From Streptomyces sp. NBC_00461 (GTDB lineage Bacteria; Actinomycetota; Actinomycetes; Streptomycetales; Streptomycetaceae): a stretch of DNA of 64,000 nucleotides. The first letter of the stretch is position 1, and each line of letters begins with the position of its first letter. Made by a program: the position numbers and the translations under genes. The notes under the pieces are model-generated. The model was given only the letters and a program-made list of their open reading frames with translations, did not search any database and was not told where the DNA came from. This document shows, piece by piece, positions 18,056 to 26,816 of this stretch. The DNA lies in the NCBI RefSeq assembly GCF_036013935.1, contig NZ_CP107902.1, forward strand, positions 7,721,001-7,785,000, read 5' to 3'.

Positions 18056-19729
18056 TCAGCTCATGCGCAATGCCAGGAAGAAATCCAGCTTGTCCTCCAG
18101 GCGCGAGAGGTCACGGCTCGTCAACTGCTCGATCCGCCCGACCCGATAGCGCAGCGTGTTGACGTGCAGGTGCAGCCGGGTCGCGCAGCGCGTCCAGGAG
18201 CCGTCGCAGTCGAGGAACGCCTCCAGGGTGGGGATCAGCTCGGCGCGGTGGCGGCGGTCGTAGTCGCGCAGCGGGTCGAGCAGCCTCGCCGTGAACGCCC
18301 GCCGCACGTCGTCCGGCACGAACGGGAGCAGGAGGACGTGCGAGGCCAGTTCCTGGTGGCCCGCCGCACACACCCGCCCGGGCCGGGCCGCCGCCACCCG
18401 CCGCGCGTGCCGGGCCTCCTCCAGCGCCCCGCGCAGCCCCTCCGCCGAGTGCACGGCCGCGCTGACGCCGAGCGTGAGCTGCCCGTCGTCGTCGAGTCCG
18501 GCCGACAGCGGATCCCGTACGGACTCCAGGAGCGCGTCCGCGAGGATCCCGGACTCCGAGCCGTCGTGCTCGGCGGAGACGGCCGGCAGCGGTACGAGCG
18601 CGATGGCCTCGTCGCCCGTGTGGGCCACGGCGATACGGTCGGAGGGCTCGGGACCCGTGGCGAGCGGGTCGACGAGGATCTCCTCCAGGAGCGACTGGGC
18701 GACCGGACCGCTCTCGATCCCGGCGCCCTCCCACGCCACGCGGGCGACGACCACCTGCCAGTGCGGGGCGGCCCCCAGGCCGGGCAGCAGCACCGGCGCG
18801 GCCACCCGCAGCCGGGCGGCGATCTCGGCGGGCGCCGCGCCCGTCTGCACCAGTTCCAGGACCTCCTGCGCCAGCCGCCTGCGCACCGTGCGCGCCGCGT
18901 CCCGGCGGTCCCGCTCGACAGAGATCAGCTGGGTGACGCCCTGGAGCAGGTCGAGCCGCTCCGCGGGCCAGTCCCCGGCGTCCGCCTCGACCGCGAGCAG
19001 CCAGTCGGACAGCACCGTCTCGCGCACGTCCCGGGAGGCCTGCGCGGCGCGGCCGCTGCTGCGGATCGGGAAGAGGCTGTACGTGCTCGGGCCGAGCGTC
19101 ACCCGGTGCGGTCCGCGGCGGCCCGTGCGGGTGGCGGCGAGGTGCTCGGCGGCCAGCTCGGCGCAGGCGTCGGCGGGCAGCCCGGGCCCGGCGACCTTCG
19201 TGCCCGCGATCATCCGCCCGGTGGGGGAGAGCACCCAGGCCCGCAGGTCCAGATCGGAGCCGAGCAGGTCGAGGACCACGTCCGGGCCGCCGCCCGCCGG
19301 GCCCGAGGTCATCATCCGGCGGTGCCGGTCGACGACCGCCGCGAGGTCGCCCGCGCGCTCGCCGCTGACCTGCCGGACGACATGCTCGGTGATCGTCGCG
19401 AACGCCACCGACTCGTGCACCGCGAACAGCGGCAGGCGGTGCCGTACGCACGCCTTCACCAGGTCGTCCGGGATGTCCCCCAGCTCCGCCTCACCTGCCG
19501 CCAGCGCGGCCACCCCGGCCTGCGCCAGGATCCGTACGAACGGCTCCGAGTCGTCGGCGTCCCGGCGCCAGGCGAGGCCCGTGAGGACCAGTTCCCCGCC
19601 CGACAGGTAGCGGCTGGGATCGCGGAGGTCGGTGGTCATCACACCGCGCACGGTGCGGTCCAGCTCGTCCTCGCCGCCGAGCAGCCGCAGGCCCAGCGCG
19701 TCGGTGTCCAGCAGTGCGCGCAGCCGCAT
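18056..19729 (-). CDS. pucR: PucR-family transcriptional regulator of purine use
   Basis: The 557-residue protein has an N-terminal PucR domain (MRLRALLDTDALGLRLLGGE; DPSRYLSGGELVLTGLAWR), a GGDEF-like middle and the C-terminal PucR helix-turn-helix (CATRLHLHVNTLRYRVGRIEQL, about residues 510-535). In Bacillus the family founder controls purine catabolism in response to nitrogen supply. The gene is divergent from the xanthine dehydrogenase operon, which it very likely regulates. The ATG at 19729 fits the family start; an upstream start would add 30 unrelated residues. Confidence 0.92.
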   Translation of the reverse strand: MRLRALLDTDALGLRLLGGEDELDRTVRGVMTTDLRDPSRYLSGGELVLTGLAWRRDADDSEPFVRILAQAGVAALAAGEAELGDIPDDLVKACVRHRLPLFAVHESVAFATITEHVVRQVSGERAGDLAAVVDRHRRMMTSGPAGGGPDVVLDLLGSDLDLRAWVLSPTGRMIAGTKVAGPGLPADACAELAAEHLAATRTGRRGPHRVTLGPSTYSLFPIRSSGRAAQASRDVRETVLSDWLLAVEADAGDWPAERLDLLQGVTQLISVERDRRDAARTVRRRLAQEVLELVQTGAAPAEIAARLRVAAPVLLPGLGAAPHWQVVVARVAWEGAGIESGPVAQSLLEEILVDPLATGPEPSDRIAVAHTGDEAIALVPLPAVSAEHDGSESGILADALLESVRDPLSAGLDDDGQLTLGVSAAVHSAEGLRGALEEARHARRVAAARPGRVCAAGHQELASHVLLLPFVPDDVRRAFTARLLDPLRDYDRRHRAELIPTLEAFLDCDGSWTRCATRLHLHVNTLRYRVGRIEQLTSRDLSRLEDKLDFFLALRMS

Positions 19730-20072
19730 CTCGTCGCCGCCGATCTTTGTCTCGAAATCTACGATGAATCGTGAGGGTGGACGCCGGGAGGTGCCCGGGC
19801 CAGGGTGCGGGAGCCGCATTCTTCGACTGCCAGGCTGTTTCCTGCGTTTCTACAGGAAGACAGGGAGGTTGCTGATGACCTCCGTTCATACGAATCTACA
19901 AGATGCCCGCCCTGGCCAGCCAACTCCTTCATGGTTTCCGTGACTGACCCCGGTGGAGTACGGCGCTGTGTACTGGCTTCACTCCGCGTAAACAGCACAT
20001 GAACGAGCCGGGCTCACCGCACCGGATCTGGCTCGATCCGTACGACCCACGAGACGAAGAAGAGAGCCGGTC
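19730..20072. promoter_or_regulatory. pucR-xdh divergent control region
   Basis: These 343 bp contain no gene. An inverted repeat TTCCTG-N8-CAGGAA lies at 19839-19858, close to the pucR side, and AT-rich stretches at 19745-19770 and 19880-19905 may hold promoters. The regulator of the operon should bind here; the repeat is the best single candidate. Confidence 0.5.
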
Positions 20073-20972
20073 ATGGACTTCCTTCGCCCCGCCAGCTGGG
20101 AGGAGGCGCTCGCCGCCAAGGCTGAGCACCCCACCGCTGTGCCCATTGCGGGCGGCACCGATGTGATGGTCGAGATCAACTTCGACCACCGTCGGCCCGA
20201 GTACCTGCTCGACCTCAACCGCATCGGCGACCTCTACGAGTGGGAGGTCGGCGACGACAGCGTGTGGCTGGGTGCCTCCGTCCCGTACTCGAAGATCATG
20301 GAGAACCTGCGCGCCGAGCTGCCGGGTCTCGCTCTCGCCTCGCACACGGTCGCCTCCCCGCAGATCCGCAACCGCGGCGGCGTCGGCGGCAACCTCGGCA
20401 CCGCCTCCCCGGCCGGCGACGCCCACCCCGCGCTTCTCGCGGCGGGCGCCGAGGTCGAGGTCGAGTCGGTGCGCGGCAGCCGCCGTATCCCCATCGACGA
20501 GTTCTACACCGGCGTGAAGCGCAACGCGCTCGCCGCCGACGAGCTCATCAGGGGTGTGCACATCAAGAAGGCCGACGGCCCGCAGCAGTACTCGAAGGTC
20601 GGCACCCGCAACGCCATGGTCATCGCCGTGTGCGCCTTCGGTCTCGCCCTGCACCCCGAGACCCGCACGGTCCGCACCGGCATCGGCTCCGCGGCACCCA
20701 CGCCGGTCCGGGCGAAGGCGGCGGAGGAGTTCCTGGACGCTGCGCTCGAAGAGGGCGGCTTCTGGGACAACCGAAAGATCATCACCCCGTCGGTCGCCAA
20801 GCAGTTCGCCCAGCTGTGTTCCGGCGCCTGCAACCCGATCGACGACGTCCGGGGCACCGCGAGCTACCGGCGCCACGCGGTCGGCGTCATGGCCCGCCGC
20901 ACGCTGACCTGGACCTGGGAGTCATATCGCGGCACTGACGGCCGTACCCATCAGAAGGGGAGTGTCGCCTGA
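20073..20972 (+). CDS. Xanthine dehydrogenase FAD-binding subunit
   Basis: The 299-residue protein is a CO-dehydrogenase-flavoprotein-like (CoxM/XdhB) subunit. It shows the two FAD motifs (AVPIAGGTDVMVE and the QIRNRGGVGGNLGTASPAGD block) and the C-terminal domain. It passes electrons from the iron-sulfur subunit to NAD or another acceptor. AGAGAGCCGGTC precedes the ATG. Its stop and the start of the 2Fe-2S subunit overlap (TGATG), so it is the first gene of a coupled three-subunit operon. Confidence 0.93.
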   Translation: MDFLRPASWEEALAAKAEHPTAVPIAGGTDVMVEINFDHRRPEYLLDLNRIGDLYEWEVGDDSVWLGASVPYSKIMENLRAELPGLALASHTVASPQIRNRGGVGGNLGTASPAGDAHPALLAAGAEVEVESVRGSRRIPIDEFYTGVKRNALAADELIRGVHIKKADGPQQYSKVGTRNAMVIAVCAFGLALHPETRTVRTGIGSAAPTPVRAKAAEEFLDAALEEGGFWDNRKIITPSVAKQFAQLCSGACNPIDDVRGTASYRRHAVGVMARRTLTWTWESYRGTDGRTHQKGSVA

Positions 20973-21565
20973 TGCGCGTCAACTTCACTGTCAACGGACG
21001 CCCGCAGGAAGCCGACGACGTGTGGGAGGGCGAGTCCCTGCTGTACGTGCTGCGTGAGCGCCTCGGGCTGCCCGGTTCCAAGAACGCCTGCGAGCAGGGC
21101 GAGTGCGGTTCCTGCACGGTCCGACTGGACGGCGTGCCGGTGTGTTCATGCCTGGTCGCGGCCGGTCAGGTCGAGGGCCGTGAGGTCGTCACCGTCGAGG
21201 GGCTCGCGGAGTTCGCCAAGCAGCGCGAGGAGCACGGCGGTTGCGCCTCCGGCGCCTCCGGTGCCTGCGGCACCTCCCTCCAGGACGCCCGGCAGTGGGC
21301 GGCCAAGGGCCAGGACTCGCATACCGGCGAGGGAACCGAGCTGTCCCCCGTCCAGCAGGCGTTCATCGACGCCGGCGCCGTCCAGTGCGGCTTCTGCACG
21401 CCGGGTCTGCTGGTCGCCGCCGACGAGATGCTCGAACGCAACCCGAACCCGACCGACGGGGACATCCGCGAGGCCCTGTCGGGCAACCTGTGCCGCTGCA
21501 CGGGCTACGAGAAGATCATGGACGCGGTCCGCCTGGCGGCCGCACGGCAGGGAGAGGCGGTCTGA
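20972..21565 (+). CDS. Xanthine dehydrogenase 2Fe-2S subunit
   Basis: The 197-residue protein has the plant-type ferredoxin cluster (CEQGECGSC plus Cys60) and the second, helical cluster (VQCGFCTPG and NLCRCTGYE). It relays electrons between the molybdenum cofactor and FAD. Between the two clusters it carries an extra segment of about 40 residues (about 82-125) that includes two additional cysteines (GGCASGASGACG), making it longer than the usual subunit of about 160 residues. It overlaps the upstream gene by one base and is 2 bp from the next. Confidence 0.93.
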   Translation: MRVNFTVNGRPQEADDVWEGESLLYVLRERLGLPGSKNACEQGECGSCTVRLDGVPVCSCLVAAGQVEGREVVTVEGLAEFAKQREEHGGCASGASGACGTSLQDARQWAAKGQDSHTGEGTELSPVQQAFIDAGAVQCGFCTPGLLVAADEMLERNPNPTDGDIREALSGNLCRCTGYEKIMDAVRLAAARQGEAV

Positions 21566-21567
21566 CG

Positions 21568-23964
21568 ATGCCCACCAACGGCGCTCCCCTCGGCACTCCC
21601 ACCAAGGTCACCCAGGGTTCGAAGACCAAGGGCGGTATCGGCGAGTCCACGCTCCGCCCGGACGGCACCCTCAAGGTCACCGGCGAGTTCGCGTACTCGT
21701 CGGACATGTGGCACGAGGACATGCTCTGGGGCCAGATCCTCAGGTCGACCGTCGCCCACGCGGAGATCGTGTCCATCGACACCAGCGAGGCGCTGAAGAC
21801 CCCGGGCGTCTACGCCGTCATGACGTACGACGACCTGCCGACCGAGGTGAAGAACTACGGCCTGGAGATCCAGGACACACCCGTCCTCGCGCACGGCAAG
21901 GTACGCCACCACGGCGAGCCGGTCGCCATCGTCGCCGCCGACCACCCGGAGACCGCGCGCCGCGCCGCCGCCAAGATCAAGGTCGACTATCGCGAACTCC
22001 CGGTCGTCACCGACGAGGCATCCGCGACCGCGCCGGACGCGATCCTCATCCACGAGGGCCGCGACGACCACCACAGCGGACACGTCCCGCACCCGAACAT
22101 CGTCCACCGCCAGCCGATCGTGCGCGGCAACGTCGAAGAGGCCGCGAAGAAGGCCGACTTCGTGGTGAAGGGCGAGTACACGTTCGGCATGCAGGACCAA
22201 GCCTTCCTCGGCCCCGAGTCGGGTCTCGCGGTACCCGCCGAGGACGGCGGCGTCGACCTCTACATCGCCACCCAGTGGCTGCACTCCGACCTGCGCCAGA
22301 TCGCCCCGGTCCTGGGCCTGCCCGAGGACAAGGTGCGCATGACGCTGTCCGGCGTCGGCGGCGCGTTCGGCGGCCGCGAGGACCTGTCGATGCAGATCCA
22401 CGCCTGCCTGCTCGCCCTGCGCACCGGCAAGCCCGTCAAGATCGTCTACAACCGCTTCGAGTCCTTCTTCGGACACGTCCACCGCCACCCCGCGAAGCTC
22501 TACTACGAGCACGGCGCCACCAAGGACGGCAAGCTCACGCACCTGAAGGCACGGATCGTCCTGGACGGCGGCGCCTACGCGTCGGCCTCCCCGGCGGTCG
22601 TCGGCAACGCCTCCTCGCTGAGCGTCGGCCCCTACGTGGTCGAGGACGTCGACATCGAGGCCATCGCGCTCTACACCAACAACCCGCCCTGCGGCGCCAT
22701 GCGCGGCTTCGGCGCGGTCCAGGCGTGCTTCGCCTACGAGGCCCAGATGGACAAGCTCGCCGACGAGGTGGGCATGGACCGGGTCGCGTTCCGGCAACTC
22801 AACGCGATGGAGCAGGGCACGCTCCTGCCGACCGGCCAGCCCGTCGACTCCCCGGCCCCGGTCGCCGAACTCCTGCGCCGCGTCCAGGCGATGCCGCTGC
22901 CGCCGGAGCGCCAGTGGGAGAGCAGCGAGGGCGCGGACGTACGGCAGCTGCCCGGCGGTCTGTCCAACACCACGCACGGCGAAGGCGTCGTCCGGGGCAT
23001 CGGCTACGCGGTCGGCATCAAGAACGTCGGCTTCTCCGAGGGCTTCGACGACTACTCCACGGCCAAGGTCCGGATGGAGGTCGTGGGCGGCGAGCCCGTC
23101 GCGACCGTCCACACGGCCATGGCGGAGGTCGGCCAGGGCGGCGTCACCGTCCACGCGCAGATCGCCCGCACCGAGCTGGGCGTCGCGCAGGTGACGATCC
23201 GCCCGGCGGACACGCAGGTCGGCTCCGCCGGCTCCACCTCGGCCTCCCGCCAGACGTACGTCACCGGTGGCGCCGTCAAGAACTCCTGCGAGCTGGTCCG
23301 GGAGAAGGTCCTGGAGCTGGGGCGCCGCAAGTTCGGCACCTACCACCCCGCCTGGGCCACCGCCGAACTGCTCCTGGAGGGCGGCAAGGTCGTCACCGAC
23401 GGTGGCGAGGTCCTCGCCGACCTGGTGGACGTGCTCGAAGGCGAGGCCGTCGAGGTCGAGGCCGAGTGGCGCCACCGCCCGACCGAGGCCTTCGACCTGC
23501 GCACCGGCCAGGGCAACGGCCATGTGCAGTACTCATTCGCCGCGCACCGCGCCGTCGTCGAGGTCGACACCGAGCTCGGCCTGGTGAAGGTGGTCGAGCT
23601 GGCCTGCGCCCAGGACGTCGGCAAGGCACTCAACCCGCTGTCCGTCGTCGGCCAGATCCAGGGCGGTACGACCCAGGGCCTGGGCATCGCGGTGATGGAG
23701 GAGATCATCGTCGACCCGAAGACGGCGAAGGTCAGGAACCCCTCCTTCACGGACTACCTGATCCCCACGATTCTCGACACGCCGACCATCCCCGTCGATG
23801 TGCTCGAACTCGCCGACGACCACGCCCCGTACGGGCTGCGCGGCATCGGCGAGGCACCCACCCTGTCCTCGACACCGGCCGTCCTCGCGGCGATCCGGAA
23901 CGCGACCGGGCTGGAGCTCAACCGCACACCGGTACGTCCGGAACACCTCACCGGCACCGTGTGA
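21568..23964 (+). CDS. Xanthine dehydrogenase molybdenum-binding subunit
   Basis: The 798-residue protein is the large molybdopterin subunit of the xanthine oxidase family. It has the a/b hammerhead domain near the start (STLRPDGTLKVTGEFAYSSD) and molybdopterin-binding motifs (GVGGAFGGRED; CGAMRGFGAVQACFAYE; MAEVGQGG). A C-terminal glutamate in the LRGIGEAPT segment matches the catalytic Glu of the family. It oxidises hypoxanthine/xanthine to urate. Gene order FAD, FeS, Mo with pucR divergent supports a purine rather than an aldehyde or CO substrate. Confidence 0.93.
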   Translation: MPTNGAPLGTPTKVTQGSKTKGGIGESTLRPDGTLKVTGEFAYSSDMWHEDMLWGQILRSTVAHAEIVSIDTSEALKTPGVYAVMTYDDLPTEVKNYGLEIQDTPVLAHGKVRHHGEPVAIVAADHPETARRAAAKIKVDYRELPVVTDEASATAPDAILIHEGRDDHHSGHVPHPNIVHRQPIVRGNVEEAAKKADFVVKGEYTFGMQDQAFLGPESGLAVPAEDGGVDLYIATQWLHSDLRQIAPVLGLPEDKVRMTLSGVGGAFGGREDLSMQIHACLLALRTGKPVKIVYNRFESFFGHVHRHPAKLYYEHGATKDGKLTHLKARIVLDGGAYASASPAVVGNASSLSVGPYVVEDVDIEAIALYTNNPPCGAMRGFGAVQACFAYEAQMDKLADEVGMDRVAFRQLNAMEQGTLLPTGQPVDSPAPVAELLRRVQAMPLPPERQWESSEGADVRQLPGGLSNTTHGEGVVRGIGYAVGIKNVGFSEGFDDYSTAKVRMEVVGGEPVATVHTAMAEVGQGGVTVHAQIARTELGVAQVTIRPADTQVGSAGSTSASRQTYVTGGAVKNSCELVREKVLELGRRKFGTYHPAWATAELLLEGGKVVTDGGEVLADLVDVLEGEAVEVEAEWRHRPTEAFDLRTGQGNGHVQYSFAAHRAVVEVDTELGLVKVVELACAQDVGKALNPLSVVGQIQGGTTQGLGIAVMEEIIVDPKTAKVRNPSFTDYLIPTILDTPTIPVDVLELADDHAPYGLRGIGEAPTLSSTPAVLAAIRNATGLELNRTPVRPEHLTGTV

Positions 23965-24134
23965 CAGACCTCCGGGCGGCGCACGGAACGTCACACACTC
24001 CGCGCCGCCCGGAGTACTTCAGATCGTTCGCCTCGGGCCGTCCCCCGGGTCGTGCGGCCACAGCACCTTCCCAAATCCCGCATATCGCCGAATGCAGGCG
24101 CGGGTGCCCCTGTGAACCTTGGGAGTAGGCCCAC

Positions 24135-25592
24135 ATGACCCAGCAGTCACTGGAGCCAAGCACCACCGCCGACGATGCGGGTGAAGGAACCCGTATCCCG
24201 GCCGGCAGGTCCTGGCTCGACCGGTACTTTCACATATCCCAGCGAGGATCCTCCGTCGCGCGCGAGGTGCGCGGCGGCGTCACCACTTTCATGGCGATGG
24301 CGTACATCCTCCTGCTCAACCCCCTGATCCTGTCCGGCAAGGACGTGGCCGGGGACATGCTCAGCCAGAAGGCCCTCATCACCGCGACCGCGTTCGCGGC
24401 GGCCTTCACCACCCTGCTGATGGGGTTCGTCGGCAAGGTGCCGCTGGCGCTCGCCGCCGGCCTCTCCGTCTCCGGCGTCCTGTCCTCGCAGGTCGCCCCG
24501 CAGATGACCTGGCCGCAGGCCATGGGCATGTGCGTGATGTACGGCGTCGTCATCATGCTGCTGGTCGTCACCGGCCTGCGCGAGATGATCATGAACGCGA
24601 TCCCGCTCGCGCTCAAGCACGCGATCACCATGGGCATCGGCCTGTTCATCGCCCTGATCGGCCTGGTGAAGGCGGGCTTCGTGCACCAGGGCAAGGCGAC
24701 CCCGGTCACCCTCGGCGCGACCGGTGAACTCGCCGGCTGGCCGGTGCTGCTGTTCGCGGCCACCCTCCTCGCGATCTTCATGCTGCAGGCGCGCGGCGTC
24801 CCCGGTGCGATCCTGATCGGCATCGTCGGCGGCACCGTACTGGCCGTGGCACTCAACGCACTTGGCGTCATCGACCCCAAGCAGTGGGCGAGCGGCGCTC
24901 CCGAACTGCACGGCAGCGCGGTCTCCATGCCGGACTTCTCGATCTTCGGAAAAGTGGAGTTCGGCGGCTGGGGCGGCGTCGGCGCGATGACGGTCGGCAT
25001 GATCGTGTTCACACTCGTGCTCGCCGGATTCTTCGACGCCATGGCCACCATCATCGGCGTCGGCACCGAGGCCAAACTGGCCGACGAGCAGGGCCGGATG
25101 CCGGGCCTGTCCAAGGCGCTGTTCATCGACGGCGCGGGCGGCGCGATCGGCGGCGTCGCGGGCGCCTCCGGGCAGACCGTGTTCGTCGAGTCCGCGACGG
25201 GCGTCGGCGAGGGAGCCCGCACGGGCCTCTCCTCCGTCATCACCGGCCTGTTCTTCGCGGCCTGTCTGTTCTTCACCCCGCTGACGGCGATCGTCCCCGG
25301 CGAGGTGGCGGCCGCGGCCCTGGTGGTGATCGGCGCCATGATGATGATGAACGCCCGCCATGTGGACTGGGCCGACCGCGCCACCGCGATCCCGGTCTTC
25401 CTGACCGTCGTGATCATGCCGTTCACGTACTCCATCACGGCGGGCGTCGCGGCCGGAGTCATCTCCTACGTCGCCATCAAGATCGCCCAGAGCAAGGCGC
25501 GGGAGATCGGCGCCTTCATGTGGGGCCTGACGCTGGTCTTCCTGATCTACTTCGCCCTCAACCCGATCGAGAGTTGGATGGGCGTGCACTGA
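24135..25592 (+). CDS. NCS2-family purine permease
   Basis: The 485-residue membrane protein has about 12-14 hydrophobic segments and the AzgA-like subgroup hallmarks (REVRGGVTTFMAMAYILLLNP near the start; GFFDAMATIIGVGTEAKLAD; GAIGGVAGASGQTVFVESATG). That subgroup imports adenine, guanine or hypoxanthine by proton symport. Its position between the xanthine dehydrogenase subunits and xdhC indicates purine uptake for this pathway. A 170-bp gap from the upstream gene leaves room for a separate promoter. Confidence 0.92.
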   Translation: MTQQSLEPSTTADDAGEGTRIPAGRSWLDRYFHISQRGSSVAREVRGGVTTFMAMAYILLLNPLILSGKDVAGDMLSQKALITATAFAAAFTTLLMGFVGKVPLALAAGLSVSGVLSSQVAPQMTWPQAMGMCVMYGVVIMLLVVTGLREMIMNAIPLALKHAITMGIGLFIALIGLVKAGFVHQGKATPVTLGATGELAGWPVLLFAATLLAIFMLQARGVPGAILIGIVGGTVLAVALNALGVIDPKQWASGAPELHGSAVSMPDFSIFGKVEFGGWGGVGAMTVGMIVFTLVLAGFFDAMATIIGVGTEAKLADEQGRMPGLSKALFIDGAGGAIGGVAGASGQTVFVESATGVGEGARTGLSSVITGLFFAACLFFTPLTAIVPGEVAAAALVVIGAMMMMNARHVDWADRATAIPVFLTVVIMPFTYSITAGVAAGVISYVAIKIAQSKAREIGAFMWGLTLVFLIYFALNPIESWMGVH

Positions 25593-25641
25593 CCCCGCGC
25601 CCAACCGCCCCGCGCACACACGCTGTTAAGGAGACCGAGAG

Positions 25642-26793
25642 ATGCTGGACATCGCCGAGGAGCTGAACCGGTGGGTCGAGCAGGGACGTGACTTCGCCGT
25701 GGCCACCGTGGTGGCCGTCGGCGGCAGCGCCCCTCGCCAGCCCGGCGCCGCCCTCGCGGTGGACGCCGACGGCACGGCGATCGGCTCGGTCTCCGGAGGC
25801 TGTGTGGAGGGCGCCGTGTACGACCTGTGCCGGCAGGCGCTCAAGGACGGCGAAACCGTCCTTGAGCGCTTCGGGTACAGCGACGAGGACGCCTTCGCCG
25901 TCGGCCTGACCTGCGGCGGCATCATCGACATCCTCGTCACGCCGGTACGGGCCGCCGACGCCGCCCGTCCGGTCGTCGCGTCCGCGCTGGCCGCCGCCGC
26001 CCGCGGGGAGGCGGCGGCGGTGGCGCGGATCGTGTCGGGCCCGGCCGAACTCCTGGGCCGGGCACTCGTGGTCCGCCCCGACGGCTCCCGCGAGGGCGGC
26101 TTCGGCGCCCACCCGGAACTGGACCGCACGGTGGCGGGGGAGGCGGGCGCCGTCCTGGACGCCGGACGCACCGGCACCGTCGAGATCGGCGAACAGGGCT
26201 CACGCTGCGGTGCCCCACTCACGGTCCTGGTGGAATCGTCCGTGCCCCCGCCCCGCATGATCGTGTTCGGCGCGATCGACTTCGCGGCGGCACTGGTGCG
26301 CATCGGCAAGTTCCTCAACTACCACGTGACGGTGTGCGACGCCCGTCCCGTCTTCGCGACCCGGACGCGCTTCCCTGAGGCCGACGAGATCGTCGTCGAG
26401 TGGCCCCACACGTACCTGGAGCGGACGTCCGTGGACGCCCGCACCGTCCTGTGCGTGCTCACCCACGACGCCAAGTTCGACGTGCCGCTTCTGCAGCTGG
26501 CCCTGCGCCTGCCCGTCGCCTACGTCGGCGCGATGGGCTCCCGGCGCACCCACCTGGACCGCAACGAACGCCTGCGCGAAGTCGGCGTCACCGAACTGGA
26601 GTTGGCGCGCCTGCGCTCCCCGATCGGGCTGGACCTCGGCGCTCGTACGCCGGAGGAGACGGCCCTGTCGATCGCCTCGGAGATCGTCGCCAACCGCCGT
26701 GGCGGCAGCGGAATCGCACTCACCGGCGCGCACACGCCGATCCACCACGACGCGACGTCAAAGCCGGCCGGACGGATCGGGTCGGTGGCCTGA
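25642..26793 (+). CDS. xdhC: XdhC-family molybdenum cofactor insertion protein
   Basis: The 383-residue protein has the XdhC N-terminal domain (VGGSAPRQPGAALAVDADGT; GSVSGGCVEGAVYD) and the Rossmann-like C-terminal domain (RMIVFGAIDFAAALVRIGKF; VAYVGAMGSRRTHLDR; GLDLGARTPEETALSIASEI). XdhC binds molybdenum cofactor and delivers the sulfurated form to xanthine dehydrogenase. AAGGAGACCGAGAG precedes the ATG. It is the last gene of the purine cluster and is convergent with the kinase gene. Confidence 0.93.
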   Translation: MLDIAEELNRWVEQGRDFAVATVVAVGGSAPRQPGAALAVDADGTAIGSVSGGCVEGAVYDLCRQALKDGETVLERFGYSDEDAFAVGLTCGGIIDILVTPVRAADAARPVVASALAAAARGEAAAVARIVSGPAELLGRALVVRPDGSREGGFGAHPELDRTVAGEAGAVLDAGRTGTVEIGEQGSRCGAPLTVLVESSVPPPRMIVFGAIDFAAALVRIGKFLNYHVTVCDARPVFATRTRFPEADEIVVEWPHTYLERTSVDARTVLCVLTHDAKFDVPLLQLALRLPVAYVGAMGSRRTHLDRNERLREVGVTELELARLRSPIGLDLGARTPEETALSIASEIVANRRGGSGIALTGAHTPIHHDATSKPAGRIGSVA

Positions 26794-26816
26794 CAGCACG
26801 GGCCTGAGCCCGCCGG

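Noticed and set aside
17936..19774. A 612-codon plus-strand open frame
   Set aside because: Antisense to pucR; low-complexity Arg/Gly/Gln composition and no recognisable domain.
21505..23523. A 672-codon minus-strand open frame
   Set aside because: Antisense to the molybdenum subunit of xanthine dehydrogenase; composition typical of a GC shadow.
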